DNA of 64,000 nucleotides from Eublepharis macularius (Eukaryota; Chordata; Lepidosauria; Squamata; Eublepharidae), in the NCBI RefSeq assembly GCF_028583425.1, contig NC_072800.1:6027001-6091000 (forward strand). The letters are read 5' to 3'. A program made the translations under genes and the position numbers. The notes below the pieces were generated by a model. That model was given only the letters and a program-made list of their open reading frames with translations, ran no database searches and was not told the DNA's origin. Positions 1-12,310 of the stretch are shown piece by piece. Every line of letters begins with the position of its first letter. Position 1 is the stretch's first letter.

Positions 1-1013
1 GAAAGGGAGGAAGGATGACCCAGGAAACTACAGGCCAGTCAGTTTGACTTCTGTTGCTGGGAAGATATTAGAACAGATTTTAAAGGGATCAATCTGTAAG
101 CATCTGAAGGACCGCTCAGTGATCCGGGGAAGTCAGCATGGTTTTGTTCCTAACAGATCCTGCCAGACCAACCTGGTTTCCTTCTTTGATCGAGTGACCA
201 GCTTACTGGATCGGGGGAACTCTGTTGACGTGATTTATCTGGATTTCAGTAAAGCTTTTGATAAGGTCCCTCATGACATTCTGATGGGCAAACTGGAAGA
301 CTGTGGAGTAGACGATAGGACAGTTCGGTGGATAGGGAACTGGATGGAGGACCGCACTCAAAGAGTAGCGGTCAACAGCGTTTCATCAGATTGGAGGGAG
401 GTGTCCAGTGGGGTGCCGCAGGGCTCGGTTTTGGGCCCGGTACTTTTCAATATTTTTATCAATGATCTGGATGAAGGAGTGGAAGGGCGAATTTGCGAAT
501 GATACCAAATTGGGAGCAGTAGCAAACACCCAAGAAGATAGAATTAAAATTCAACAAGACCTGAATACTCTGGAGAAGTGGGCAGCTGTGAATAGGATGC
601 AATTCAACAAAGACAAGTGCACAGTATTACATCTGGGCCACAAAAATGAGAAGCACAAATACTGGATGGGGGATACACTTCTGGGCAGTAGTATATGTGA
701 AAGGGATCTTGGGGTAAGAGTGGACTGTAAACTGAATATGAGCAGTCAGTGTGATGCGGTAGCAAAAAAGGCTAATTCAATCCTGGGTTGTATCAAAGGG
801 GCCATAGCATCGAAATCGCAGGAGGTCATAGCCCCTCTCTATATTGCCTTGGTCAGGCCACACCTGGAGTATTGTGTGCAGTTCTGGAGGCCTCACTTCA
901 AAAAGGATGTGGACAAAATTGAGAGGGTGCAGAGGAGAGCGACGAGGATGATCAGGGGTCTGGAGACTGAGCCCTACAAGGAAAGGCTGAGGGCCTTGGG
1001 AATGTTTAGTTAG
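1..1013 (+). mobile_element. CR1 LINE, ORF2 reverse transcriptase fragment (dead, 5' end outside window)
   Basis: This is the reverse transcriptase part of a CR1 non-LTR retrotransposon. Visible motifs are [12 protein letters not shown] at the start, [16 protein letters not shown] (about 236-283), [17 protein letters not shown] (about 408-460) and the C-terminal RRATRMIRGLETEPYKERL (about 925-990). The copy is dead. The frame shifts between about 484 and 500, and the catalytic FADD motif reads FAND (about 494-505). Similarity stops abruptly at 1013, before the normal CR1 3' end. The segment 664-1013 is nearly the same as 8298-8641, so a second copy or a local duplication lies across chromovirus A. 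The family call is firm; the 5' end cannot be judged because the window begins inside the element. Confidence 0.9.
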
Positions 1014-1389
1014 AACACTAGCAAAAGAAAATTGAGTTACACCAAGATCATGTGTACAATAACTGGACTAAGTATCAGAATCAAAATTAGCATGGATGAA
1101 TGGGTACAGACATACATAACAGGCATGGGGAGACTGCAGCCCTGAGACTGGGTTGGGGTAGAGCCCTAGCCCACCACCCCACAAGCAAATAAGAATAGAA
1201 AGGGGGAAAAAGAAACAGAAGATTGAGCCCTCAGCCAAGGAAATACAATAACTTGTAATAAGCTTGCTCCCAGAGCATTACTGCAGCACAAGCTAATTGG
1301 CCAGCTCATGTGCGGAAGATGCAGGAGGAAGAAAGCAACCTGATCTAGCTGCCTCTCTCCATGCCATTCTGATCAAAAGGCAGACAAGT
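1014..1389. other. Unassigned spacer between the two CR1 pieces
   Basis: I see no gene or known repeat in this stretch. It starts exactly where CR1 similarity ends and stops where the CR1-derived minisatellite begins. Confidence 0.4.
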
Positions 1390-1519
1390 GGGGGATACAC
1401 TTCTGGATAGTAGTGTATGTGAATGAGGGATACACATCTGGGAAGTAATAGATGCAAACAGGGGATACACTTCTGGATAGTAGTGTATGAGAATGAGAGA
1501 TACACATCTGGGTAGTAAT
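1390..1519 (+). repeat. Minisatellite built from a CR1 segment (about 35-bp units)
   Basis: Units of about 35 bp repeat here. They alternate between a GGGGATACACTTCTGG type and a GGGATACACATCTGGG type, giving a dimer of about 71 bp. The motif matches CR1 coding sequence at about 666-700. The array continues after chromovirus A at 8283-8330 and runs into intact CR1 sequence, so A was inserted inside the array. Confidence 0.75.
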
Positions 1520-1944
1520 TGTCAGGTTCAGAATGCTCTCATGTATGTTCTTGCCTAACCGACTCCATCTTTAATCCTTTCAGTGTTTAAGTGCTTTCTT
1601 CACAGGTGCCTAGGTTCCCAGGCAGCTATCTCACAGAGAAGGATTGTTTTGGCTACCGCTGTTCCACCAAGAACCGACCTTGAGAGACTTTCGCTTTCCT
1701 AGCTTCAAAGGAATTGTTTTGAGAACTATGGGGGGAGGTTGGGCCTGTTGGGATCTGTTACTTTGTACCTCATGCTTTGCCTGTCATTGGTAACAATGCA
1801 TATGTACCATCCTGAATATTGTATTCAGGCCAGTGGACTATAATGAACTATTTCTCCAGTAAAAACCTTTTGGAAACAATGGACTGTTGTCTGATTGCAG
1901 AAGGTAGTCTGGAATAAGGACATTATCTAGCCACAGCTCTGACA
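1520..1944 (+). repeat. 5' LTR of chromovirus A
   Basis: It begins TGTCAGG and ends CTCTGACA and is 425 bp long. It holds the 11-mer ATTGGTAACAA (1786-1796), proposed as the start of the R region because it is complementary to the stretch after the LTR. Confidence 0.95.
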
Positions 1945-1946
1945 TT

Positions 1947-1957
1947 TTGTTACCAAT
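1947..1957 (+). promoter_or_regulatory. Self-priming primer-binding site of chromovirus A
   Basis: TTGTTACCAAT starts 3 nt after the LTR end. It is the exact reverse complement of ATTGGTAACAA at 1786-1796 inside the LTR. It lacks the TGG start of a tRNA-type primer site. Tf1 and sushi-group elements are known to prime from the 5' end of their own transcript. Confidence 0.7.
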
Positions 1958-4900
1958 CTCCTTTTCCAATGCCTAAGCCGGATCAAACGGACTCCAAAGC
2001 TGTCCCACTCAGGGATCCTTTGTTTGACCCATATGCCTCCCCCGGCTCCCAAGGATCGGAACCTCAAGGACCTGTACCGAGAAGAAACGGCTCCTCTGTT
2101 ACTACGCTCTACACTCTCGCTCCCAGCAGTGCAGATACCCGGCCCAGAGCTACAGCCGAACCACTGTTTTCCGTACCCACTCCGACGCAGTGGGGCGCGA
2201 GACCAAGGGAGACGAGGGAACGGAGGGCCAGTACGATGTTCACACAAACACAGGTGGATAGTCGGCGCAGTTTGGAGTCAATACCTGAGCATGCCAGCAG
2301 CCAACCGTGGCTTTACTGGAACAGGACGACCGAACAAACGGAGTGGGAGACGTCCCGCCATGGCGCCCTAAGCTGGGATTATTCAGAAGTCACCCCGTGG
2401 TCGGGGCACCAAGACGTAAGTGAGCACCAGTGGGTGCAGCTTCAAAGCAGAACGATTGCAATTGATTCTGGAATATCAGCAATCACTGGTTTGGCGAAAG
2501 GGATCTTAGCTGCAAGATCTCAAGAAGAACAAGGAGTGGAAGAAATCATACCTGGTCTACCGAGGCCACATACTGAATATGTGCCCACTTCGCAAGCTAC
2601 TGGTTATACAGAACAGGAGGAGGTGACTCCAGACAGAGTGCAAGTTTTGGAGACCAGACTAGCAAGCATGGAAGAAAGTTTAGCCCACGCCGTCCACCTG
2701 CTATCGGTACTCGTGGTGGGGGACGGTGGACCTGAACCGCCAGCTGGTCTACCAGACATCAGTCAAAATTTGTCAAACCTACAAAATCTTTTGCCCTGTC
2801 CGGAGGACCCTATCCAACCGTGGCCGCAACAGCCACCGGAAACGGGGGATTCTGGATCTGAAACCGGGGAAAGACCTTGTCCCGAGGACCCGTGTCCAGA
2901 AGAACCCCGTCCCGAACAGCCGATCATACCGGAAGACAACGGAGCCGGCGGAGGAGGAGGAGAACCGTGTCCAGAAGACCCCCGTCCCGATCGTCCAATC
3001 ATTCCCGCTGACAGTGGAAACGGAGGGGGAGGTGGGGAACCAGGACAACCTCTGAGGCCCACTTCCCCTATAGGGCCTCCACCCACGACCCAAGTGGATC
3101 AGCCACCACCCACGACCCAAGCGAATCAGCTACCAAGCCTCGCGAGAGGAGATACACCGCGAGTTATCCCTGGGACGAGCAGAATCGGAAGAGGTACTAT
3201 TCCCAGGCCACACCAAACGCCAGGGCCGCGGGGGACCATGGTGCCTCTCCAACCCACCTCTCCTCACCCATCCCCGTTTCAACCAGCACCCCAAGGGCCG
3301 ATTCCCGCTCCTCTGTTACCAGCGCCCAGATTACCGACGCCTAGAGGCCCACCGCCAGTTCAGCTGGCACCCCTACGTCCAGCGCCGCTACAACCCGTAC
3401 CTAGAGGGCCTCCCCAGCCGATCCCGGGAGGGCCTCCCCCACAACAACCTCAACCTTATCCTCAGCAGCCTCCGCTGCAGCTACCGCCAACACCGCGACA
3501 GCCTCCTTTACAACTCGCCCCGCTCGACGTCTACCCGATGCCAGCACCAGCTCCCAGGCAAGAACTTCCCATGGGTTGGGTTAAGCTAGAAGCTACGTTT
3601 GATGGAGATCCTTCCAAGCTGGGATTTTTCCTTGTCCAAGCAGTACAGTTTTTCAATCGATGGGGACATCTATTTGGAAGTGAAACCAGTCAAATCGAAC
3701 ACCTGGGATCGAGACTTCAAGGCAAAGCGGCTGACTGGTATGTAGGACTTTATGATATTGGTGCCCCCGAGTTGAATACACTTCAAGGGCTAGTGGACGT
3801 GCTCCGTGCCCAATATGAAGATCCCCTAGAAGAAACTAGGGCCCGGACTGAATTGCAGTCTATTAGGCAAGGCAGTATGTCGGCTAGAGACTATGTTACA
3901 AAATTCCGACAGCTCGCTGCCAAATGCCCAAGGTGTGAGGAATCCACCAAAATCATTTTATTCAAACAGGGATTAAATCCTAAATTGTTGGATAGAGTTC
4001 TCATGCAAGATAACCCTCCTACGCTGTTAGGATGGATCCAGTTAACCTGCGAAGTAGAAAATCGCATGCTGGAAGTTTGTTTAGTAGAACAACATCAACA
4101 ACCAGCGGGCCAAAGGCGCTCCTCAGCCCTCGTTCGAGGAGGCCGAGGGGCTGGATACGCTACTCGTGGAGCGAGAGATGCTAGATGGCAACAAGGTTTG
4201 TGCCTGCAGTGTGGCCAAAATGGTCACTTTGCAGCGCAATGTCCATACCAGCCTGTGCAAAGACCTCTGCTCCAACTAAGACGTCCAGCCCCCGCAACCT
4301 ACTCTGCGCCACCGCGCCCAACACCAGCTCCCAGATCCGCGTACGTAGTCTACGTAAAAGGACCCAAACGGCAGATCCAACCTCAGTCTGTTCCTGCTTT
4401 GAACAGACCTCCAGGGTCCATACTCTTCATACCCGTAATATTAGTAAATCCAGATCGAAAAATGCACATCCGCGTGCAAGCTCTAATAGATTCGGGCTGC
4501 TCAAGAGACATTATTGCCCCGGCCTTGGTGAATGGATTAGTGCTTCCTGTACAAGAACTGCAAACACCCGTTATTTTTGAGCAAATGGACGGCACTAATA
4601 TGAACCCAGTCACTACCGAAACCACTCCGGTTGTAACCGGCATGGGGCACCATTGGGAAGTAAGATCGTTCGTCATTACTGCCACCGCCAAATACCCCTT
4701 GATCCTGGGAAGCCGATGGTTGTGCGATCACAACCCCTATATAAACTGGGCAGAAGGAAGCATTACGTTCAGCCATGACGCCTGCAAAAGTCACTGTTGG
4801 AATCAAAATTGGGGTGTCAATCCTACCCACAAAGAATCAGCTCTCCTCAGCCAGGAAGAAATTAATCAAATACCCAAGGAATATAGAGCCTACATCCAAG

Positions 4901-7857
4901 CCTTCACAGAAGAAGAGGCCAATACTTTACCTCCACATAGGAGGACAGACTGTGCCGTGGAAATTTTACCAGGAGCCTCACTGCCTAAAGGCCGCCTATA
5001 CCCCATGAGCCCCAACGAAAGAGAAGAACTTCGTAAGTTCATTGACACGAATCTTCAAAGAGGATTTATTCGACCTGCTAACAGCCCGCATGCTGCACCA
5101 GTGCTCTTCGTCAAAAAGAAAGATGGGGGTTTAAGACTGTGCACGGACTTTCGGGGACTTAACGCTGTATCATCCAGCAACGCATACCCCATCCCGCTCA
5201 TCAGAGACCTTCTCAACGTTGTGGCTCAAGGTAAGATCTTTACAAAATTAGACTTAAAAGATGCTTACTTCCACGTTCGTATCAGAGCAGGGGATGAATG
5301 GAAAACCGCTTTTAACACGCCCCTCGGCCAGTATGAATATTTAGTTATGCCGTTTGGATTAGCTGGGGCACCGTCGGTTTTCATGTCCATGATCAATGAA
5401 GTCTTACATGAATTTTTGTACAAAGGAGTGGTGGTTTACCTAGATGATGTTTTAATCTATTCAGAATCTGAGGAGGAACACGTGGATCTTGTCAAAAGAG
5501 TCCTAACCACCCTAATGTGTAACAAACTGCCCATCAAACTATCTAAATGTGAATTTCATAAAACAGAACTCACTTATTTAGGCTACTGCATCTCCAAAGA
5601 TGGTTTAAAAATGGACCCGAGCAAAGTACAAGCAATCCGAAGTTGGCAAACTCCTACTACTCGCAAGGAACTACAATCCTTTTTAGGTTTCGCCAACTTC
5701 TATAGAGAGTTCATTGCAAACTTTGCTCAACTTACACTCCCCCTAACTGAACTGTTAAAAACTAAAGACAGCGGGGATAATGCCAAAAAGCCGAGTGCCA
5801 AATTGCCTTGGACACGGGAATGCCAGGAGGCATTCGATCTTCTCAAAATGCAGTTTGTTTCCGAACCTGCTCTCCAACACCCCGACGAGAATCGCCCCTT
5901 TGTAGTGCAAGTCGACGCCAGCGACACCGCAATAGGGGGCGTACTTTTGCAGAAGGGGGAGGACGGGAAGCTCAAGCCCTGTGCCTTCCTATCTCGGAAA
6001 TTTTCTGAAGCAGAGAGAAATTGGAATGTATGGGAGAAGGAAGCATTTGCCGTAAAAGCAGCTCTCACTACCTGGAGGCATTGGTTAGAGGGGGCCCATC
6101 ATCCGTTCTAGGTCTGGACAGACCATAAAAATTTAGAAGCCCTACGCAGTCCTCGGAGACTAAATGCTAAACAGCTGTGTTGGGCAGAATATTTTTCCAA
6201 ATTCAATTTCACTTTGAACTTTTTGCCGGGCAAAACTAACTTTCTAGCTGATGCCCTCTCGCGCATGCCCCAACACAAAAGCAAGAGGGAGGAGACTATA
6301 GACACCGTCTTTTCACCTACGCAATTAGGGGGTGTGGTAACAACGCGCAGTCGCACTACCCAGCCCCCTCAACCCGATCAGGGGTGGAGGTTGAAGCTGA
6401 AAGCTGAAGTGGAAAAGGAAAGTGCCCAAAGTGGAAAGTGCCCAAAGCTGAAGTGGAAAGCTGAAGTGGAAAGTGCCCAAAGACAAACTGCAACGATCGA
6501 AACAAGGGGAATGGCTTTGGGGGGACTGCTTTTATGTACCCACCAGCTTAAGAAAAGAAGTCTTGCAGCGCTGTCACGATGCTCCTACGGCAGGACACTA
6601 TGGGTACTTAAAAACGCTTCATTTAGTACAGCGTCAATTTTGGTGGCCGGGCATGCGCAAGGACATTTCCCAATATGTAGCATCCTGCCCCATTTGCCTC
6701 AGTGCCAAATCCCGCAAAGGCAAGCCTCCCAGATTATTACAACCGTTAGAAACACCAAGCAGACCGTGGGAAGTAATTTCCATGGACTTTATCACTGATT
6801 TACCCCCCTCCAAAGGGCACAACTGTATTCTGGTGGTAGTGGATTTATTCTCCAAGCAAGCACACTTTATACCTTGCACTACTATACCTTCAGCTAGAAA
6901 ACTGGCGGATATTTTTCTAAAACACATTGTAAAATTACATTCTTTTCCGTCTAAGGTGATTTTGGATCGCGGCGGACAGTTCGTTGCCAACTTCTGGCGG
7001 GAGCTTTTACAACTGCTAAATATTGAACAAGGTTTAAGTTCAAGCCATCATCCTCAAACCGACGGACAGTCAGAAAAAACTAATCAAATCCTAGAGCAAT
7101 TTCTTCGCTGTTATATTAACTTCCAACAAGATAATTGGGTCGATTTGCTCCCCTTGGCAGAATTCTCTTACAATAACAGTGTGCACGCCTCCACAGGAGA
7201 AACTCCCTTTAAAGTCGTTTATGGCTTCCACTTCAACCCCTTCCCGTTTGAAGCGCTCCCCCCTCCTACGGCGGCTTCCAGAGACGTGACAGAATGGTGG
7301 GGGGAAGCGGCTCAACAATGGACTCAAATTAAAAAACATCTCGACAAAGCCAAAGAGGATTACAAACGATACGCCAACCGCCACCGTGCCGCTGATTGGG
7401 ATTTACAGCCAGGCGACCTTGTCTATCTCTCCACAAAAAATCTAAAAGTAACTCAAACCAGCTGTAAGCTCGCATTAAAATTTCTTGGACCCTTTCCTGT
7501 TCGTAAAGTGATCAACAAAGTGACCGTTGTCTTGGATTTACCAAAGAATTTGCGCCACGTACACGATGCTTTTCACATTAGTCTGTTAAAAAGAACTCCT
7601 CCTGCAGACCAATGGCACATCCGTGCCCCTCCAATCCCAACTTTGATTGATGATCAAACTCATTACGAAGTACAGCAAATTTTGGACTCTAAGGTGAAAA
7701 GAAACCAACTGTTTTACCTTATCAGGTGGAAGGACTTTGACTCTGGGTTTGATGAGTGGGTGAATTCTGTACATGTTCATGCTCCTAGATTAGTTAAAGC
7801 ATTCCATTCTCGCTATCCACATAAACCGGGGGGGGGAGCATCTTAGAGGGGGCAGAA

Positions 7858-8282
7858 TGTCAGGTTCAGAATGCTCTCATGTATGTTCTTGCCTAACCGA
7901 CTCCATCTTTAATCCTTTCAGTGTTTAAGTGCTTTCTTCACAGGTGCCAAGGTTCCCAGGCAGCTATCTCACAGAGAAGGATTGTTTTGGCTACCACTGT
8001 TCCACCAAGAACCGGCCTTGAGAGACTTTCGCTTTCCTAGCTTCAAAGGAATTGTTTTGAGAACTATGGGGGGAGGTTGGGCCTGTTGGGATCTGTTACT
8101 TTGTACCTCATGCTTTGCCTGTCATTGGTAACAATGCATATGTACCATCCTGAATATTGTATTCAGGCCAGTGGACTATAATGAACTATTTCTCCAGTAA
8201 AAACCTTTTGGAAACAATGGACTGTTGTCTGATTGCAGAAGGTAGTCTGGAATAAGGACATTATCTAGCCACAGCTCTGACA
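7858..8282 (+). repeat. 3' LTR of chromovirus A
   Basis: 425 bp, same ends as the 5' LTR, about 3 differences from it. Followed by the target duplication GTAAT. Confidence 0.95.
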
Positions 8283-8997
8283 GTAATATATGCAAATGGG
8301 GGATACACTTCTGGGTAGTAGTGTATGCGAAACAGATCTTGGGGTAAGAGTGGACTGTAAACTAAATATGCACAGTCAGTGTGATGCAGTGGCGAAAAAG
8401 ACTAACTCAGTCTTGGGTTGTATCAAAAGGGCCATAGCGTCGAAATCGCAGGAGGTCATAGCCCCTCTCTATACTGCCTTGGTCAGGCCACACCTGGAGT
8501 ATTGTGTGCAGTTCTGGAGGCCTCACTTCAAAAACAATGTGGACAAAATCGAGAGGGTGCAGAGGAGAGCGACAAGGATGATCAGGGGTCTGGAGACTGA
8601 GCCCTACAAGGAAAGGCTGAGGGCCTTGGGAATGTTTAGTTTGGAGAAGAGGAGGTTGAGGGGGGACATGATTGCTCTCTTTAAATATTTGAAAGGCTGT
8701 CATTTGGAGGAGGGCAAGGAGCTGTTCCAGTTGGCAGCAGAGGGTAGGACGCGAAGCAATGGGCTAAAACTACATGTACAAAGGTACCGGCTGGATATTA
8801 GGAAAAACTTTTTCACGGTCAGAGTAGTTCAAAAGTGGAATCAGCTGCCTAGGGAGGTGGTGAGCTCCCCCTCACTGGCAGTTTTCAAGAAGAGGCTGGA
8901 TGAATATTTGTCAGGGATGCTTTAGGCTCATCCTGCACTGGGCAGGAGGTTGGACTGTATGGCCCCTTCCAACTCTATGATTCTATGATTCTATGAC
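8283..8997 (+). mobile_element. CR1 LINE, C-terminal end and 3' UTR
   Basis: This is the 3' end of a CR1 element. An open frame of 211 codons (8290-8925) covers the end of the reverse transcriptase and the typical CR1 C-terminus, with LDIRKNFFTVRVVQKWNQLP and the final LAVFKKRLDEYLSGML. A short 3' UTR follows, with GGTTGGACTGTATGGCCCC and a terminal ATTCTATGA repeat (about 8975-8997), the classic CR1 end in reptiles and birds. The 5' part is cut off and merges into the minisatellite split by chromovirus A. It abuts the antisense LINE at 8998, so it probably inserted next to or into that older element. Confidence 0.92.
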
Positions 8998-10423
8998 ATC
9001 CGATATACACTGTTGGACCACGGCCCTTGCCTGGTCCGGGGCCATCATCAGTAGGGATTCAAATGAGAAGCCCAGCATTGTTAGTTTCTGATGGGTGGTC
9101 CGAAGCCAGGCAGAACAGTACCTATCTTTAAGAATTAGGGAAGTAATATCCGATGGACAATGGCTGAGCTTAAGCCAAATGTTAATTGAAGCCAGAGTTA
9201 CCCTGGCCTCTATTCTCAGCAGTCCAGTTTCCAAACATAAAGTTGCATTTGGGACGCTACATGTTAATCCAAATATAGCTCTTAAGAACTTAGATTGAGT
9301 TTTCTCCAAAAGAGCTAGACTTGGATGAACCGGACCTAATAATGTCCCATATATGAGTTGTTGCACTGTCTTCGAGAGATATAATTTGAGAGCCACTGGA
9401 ATGTACTGCCCTGCTTTGGTATGGAAGAACCTAATGATTCCTTGAGCAGACTTGCGACCAGAATTTGCAGCATATTCACAATGGGCCTTTTTTGCTCCAG
9501 TAGATTTAATCATGACCCCTAAATACTTGTAAGTTGACACTTGTTGTAACTTACAGCCTTTTATGCTCCACTCCCTTGGCTTGGGTTTGGGGCCAAAAGC
9601 CATTACTTTTGTTTTTTGGTAGTTGATCTCTAGATGGTTTAGATCACAATAAGTACCAAACTGCTGGTGTCCTAGAAACCAGAACTGTGTCAGCTGCAAA
9701 AAGTAAAGCCACTATGTGGTGATCTGCCAAGGAAGGAGGATGAGTGTCAACTAAGTGAAGGTTGTTAACCAAATCGTTGATATAAATAGCAAAAAGGGTA
9801 GGAGCCAGGACACAGCCTTGCTTTACTCCTTTTGTTGTTGGAATAGAGTTAGTCAGGAGTCCTTGTTTGTTACATCTTACCCTGACAACAGTATTGGTAT
9901 ATAAAGCCTGTATAAGGAGTAGGAGTCTTCTGTCAAAGAAGCACTTAGCTTCTTCCAGAGAATATCGCTGGAAATGGAGTCAAAGGCAGATTTTAAATCT
10001 ATAAAGGCTGCATATAAAGATATTGTATTATTGATCGATATTTGTCCACCAAGTGGGACAATATCAAATTGTGTCCAATGGTAGATCGCCCCTCCCTAAA
10101 ACCAGCCTGCTCATCAATTAATAGATTTTCCTGCACAAGCCAACTTTGTAATTTCTCCAAGAGATGGTTTGCATATAATTTACCCAAGATACTCAGGAGG
10201 CTTATTGGTCTGTAGTTGGCTGGATCGTCTCTTCATCCTGCTTTAAATATAGGTATAATAATGGCTTCTCCCCAGATCTCTGGGATAGCCCCAGTTGAAT
10301 CGATGTAAGTGAATAGTGAGGCCAGAAGTGGAGCCCACCAGTCTACATGGTCCCGTAATAGCTCCAGAGGTATCATATCAGGACCTGGGGCTTTGCCTTT
10401 CTTGAGCTTGTTAATCAAGCTCT

Positions 10424-10945
10424 TGTTAGGATTATATATATTTATATATTTGGTTGGTTTAGTTTATAGTAACTTAGCAGAGTAACATAGCAGAGCAATT
10501 TAGTCAGAAGTGTTTAAACTCTCACAAACGTGCATTAATTAATCCTCAGACAAAATTCATAGAAGGATAGAACTTACAGTTTATTGTAGCAGATTTCTTC
10601 CATAGCAATATCTTCTGGTAATAAGAAGGGAAAGATCCTAATCTAAAGAGTTACATTCCTTAGTCTATGCCATGGCCTGAAACTAGGCAGTGAGGCTGGA
10701 AGTGGGTTTGTGGACAAAGAGAAGGGCTCCATAAGGAGCATGGTGGCTTTCCATCTTTTCTCTCTGGAAGAGCATGAGGGAAAGTGTGAAATCTCCCAAG
10801 AGGCACAGAGGCAAGAGAGGAGGAGTCAGTAGGTGTTCCCACCTTAGACAAGAGAGTGGCAGATTGCTAGACTTATATATTACATTCAAAGAGACATGCA
10901 GCACCCCGCAGTGTCCAAAGGCAGGCTGAGTCGCCTATTCCAACA
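10424..10945 (-). mobile_element. Solo LTR (LTR retroelement, family undetermined)
   Basis: A 522-bp segment with TG...CA ends and an exact 5-bp target duplication GCTCT (10419-10423 and 10946-10950). It sits inside the LINE between VTAKEVES and the following INKLKKGK segment, so the borders are confirmed by the interrupted reading frame. On the minus strand it has a TATA-like AATATATAAG near its start and an AATAAA signal in its second half. No internal region is present, as expected after LTR-LTR recombination. Confidence 0.88.
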
Positions 10946-11639
10946 GCTCTCAACCTCCTTGGCCGTCACTGGAGGCCAAGGGGGTAAACCCGTTATGTCC
11001 CCTTGGATCAGGGAAAATGATGAAGTATCAGTGATGAATGTATCATTATACAATGATGAATGTATCAGTATACAATTTTTGAAAGAATACCTCCCAGGTC
11101 TCATGAGAAATGAAAGAATCAATAGGACAAAAGTCCTTGTACGAGTGGTTTCTAACCAGATTCCAAAACTGGTTTGAGATCTTTTCGTTCGTTGACTGTA
11201 TTATCCTAGTCAGTAGAGCTTTCATTTCTTCACTTTTTTTCGTTGCCACAAGTTTCTTATATACCTTCTTTAGATGCAAAAGACACTGTTGTGCAGACAG
11301 TGTGTCGGAACCCGAAGAGTTCTTGTAGACTTGATAGGCAGTATTAAGGTCACTTTTTGCTTTCCAACAATCTTTATTGAACCAGCGCTTGGAGAAGTTC
11401 TTATGCATCTTTCTTTGGGCAGAAGCATCCTTTATCAGCAGTGGCTTGAAAAGCTGAAGAAGATGGTCAAAGGGAATCAGAAGATCCCGATCATGAGAGC
11501 CATTCCGCCAGGCATATGGTTGATGCTAGGCAATGCCCCCCCAGGTGTGTGTGTGGGGGGGGGGTTAAACCATATGCCCTCCCATGCAATGTCATTGTCC
11601 ATCTTTTTATATTTTTGTTCTGGGAAGAACTGCTGTATG

Positions 11640-11735
11640 GAATGTCCAAATCAAATTATGTGCTGCTATCCACCCTGAGCCCGCTGATGTGGGGAGGGTG
11701 GAGTATAAATTCAATAAATTAAATTAAATTCAATT
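11640..11735 (+). mobile_element. 3' tail of a small retroposon inside the LINE
   Basis: The stretch with CCCTGAGCCCGCTGATG, then GGGAGGGTGGAGTATAAATTC and an AAT-rich tail, resembles the 3' end of L2-type LINEs and their SINEs in lizards. It separates the endonuclease from the rest of the antisense LINE. Its 5' border is unclear. Confidence 0.4.
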
Positions 11736-12274
11736 ATTCATAATTTCAACTCTCCGCTCCCTTGCCTCCCTGTCCCCAAGAAGCCCCTTTACTTTTTGTG
11801 CTAGTTGGTTAGACCACCTAGCACAGCAACCCATCTGAGATGTTACTAATAAGTATGGGCCAAATTTAGGGGTAGGGTGGGATTGAGGGGCCAAGGGAGC
11901 CAAGTCTAATAGGATTGAAAGATGGTCACTTGCTAATTCTGGCACAACCTGTAGACTTACAGCCTTGGAAAGTAGTCCAGGGCTAACTTGAAAATAATCA
12001 ATGGTGCTACATCTAGAACCTACCATAAAGGTGATCTCCCCAGGATAATCACCTGCAATAGAGCCATTTAAAACAGAGAGATCAAACCTCCTTGCTGTTC
12101 TTACTAGGCAAGCACCTGCGAAGTTTGCCCTAGGATCCTTTGAGAGACGTTGGCAATGGGTTTGTTTGTGATTCAACTCACTAGTGCCCAAGAAGATTCC
12201 AAACTTTTCAATAAGGTTACCATTATTTGGGCCCAACCTGGCGTTGAAATCTCCACCCACTAGAATCATGTCCA

Positions 12275-12310
12275 CTTCTCTGCCTTTTGGCTAAGATCAA
12301 GTGTAGTATC
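12275..12310 (+). pseudogene. U2 snRNA 5'-end fragment (36 nt)
   Basis: This 36-bp stretch matches nucleotides about 5-40 of vertebrate U2 snRNA at about 35 of 36 positions. It includes GGCTAAGATCAAGTGTAGTA, the start of the conserved U2 5' domain with the branch-point-pairing GUAGUA. No upstream snRNA promoter and no rest of U2 are present, so it is a pseudogene scrap. It lies within the endonuclease region of the antisense LINE, just before VGGDFNA in that element's reading direction. Confidence 0.85.

Larger units (their letters stand above)
1520..8282 (+). mobile_element. Chromovirus A: Ty3/gypsy LTR retrotransposon with chromodomain (fossil)
   Basis: A near full-length chromodomain Ty3/gypsy element of the sushi-like vertebrate group. 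It has two 425-bp LTRs (1520-1944 and 7858-8282) and a 5-bp target duplication GTAAT (1515-1519 and 8283-8287). Parts in order: gag with a long proline-rich section, capsid (about 3563-4090), zinc knuckle CLQCGQNGHFAAQC (about 4201-4242), protease DSG (about 4490), reverse transcriptase YLDD (about 5437-5450), RNase H (about 5908 on), integrase (about 6570-7520) and chromodomain (about 7663-7830). A purine tract lies just before the 3' LTR. The LTRs differ at about 3 of 425 sites, so the insertion is young, probably a few million years (inference). It is broken, with about two breaks. Capsid, RT and chromodomain sequence is close to that of B and C. Confidence 0.95.

Noticed and set aside
1945-1962. 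tRNA primer-binding site after the 5' LTR of chromovirus A
   Set aside because: No TGG start and no match to a tRNA 3' end that I recognise; the exact self-complement in the LTR explains it better.
2763-3120. Minus-strand frames rich in Gly, Ser and Pro within the chromovirus gag region
   Set aside because: They are mirror frames of the proline-rich gag segment.
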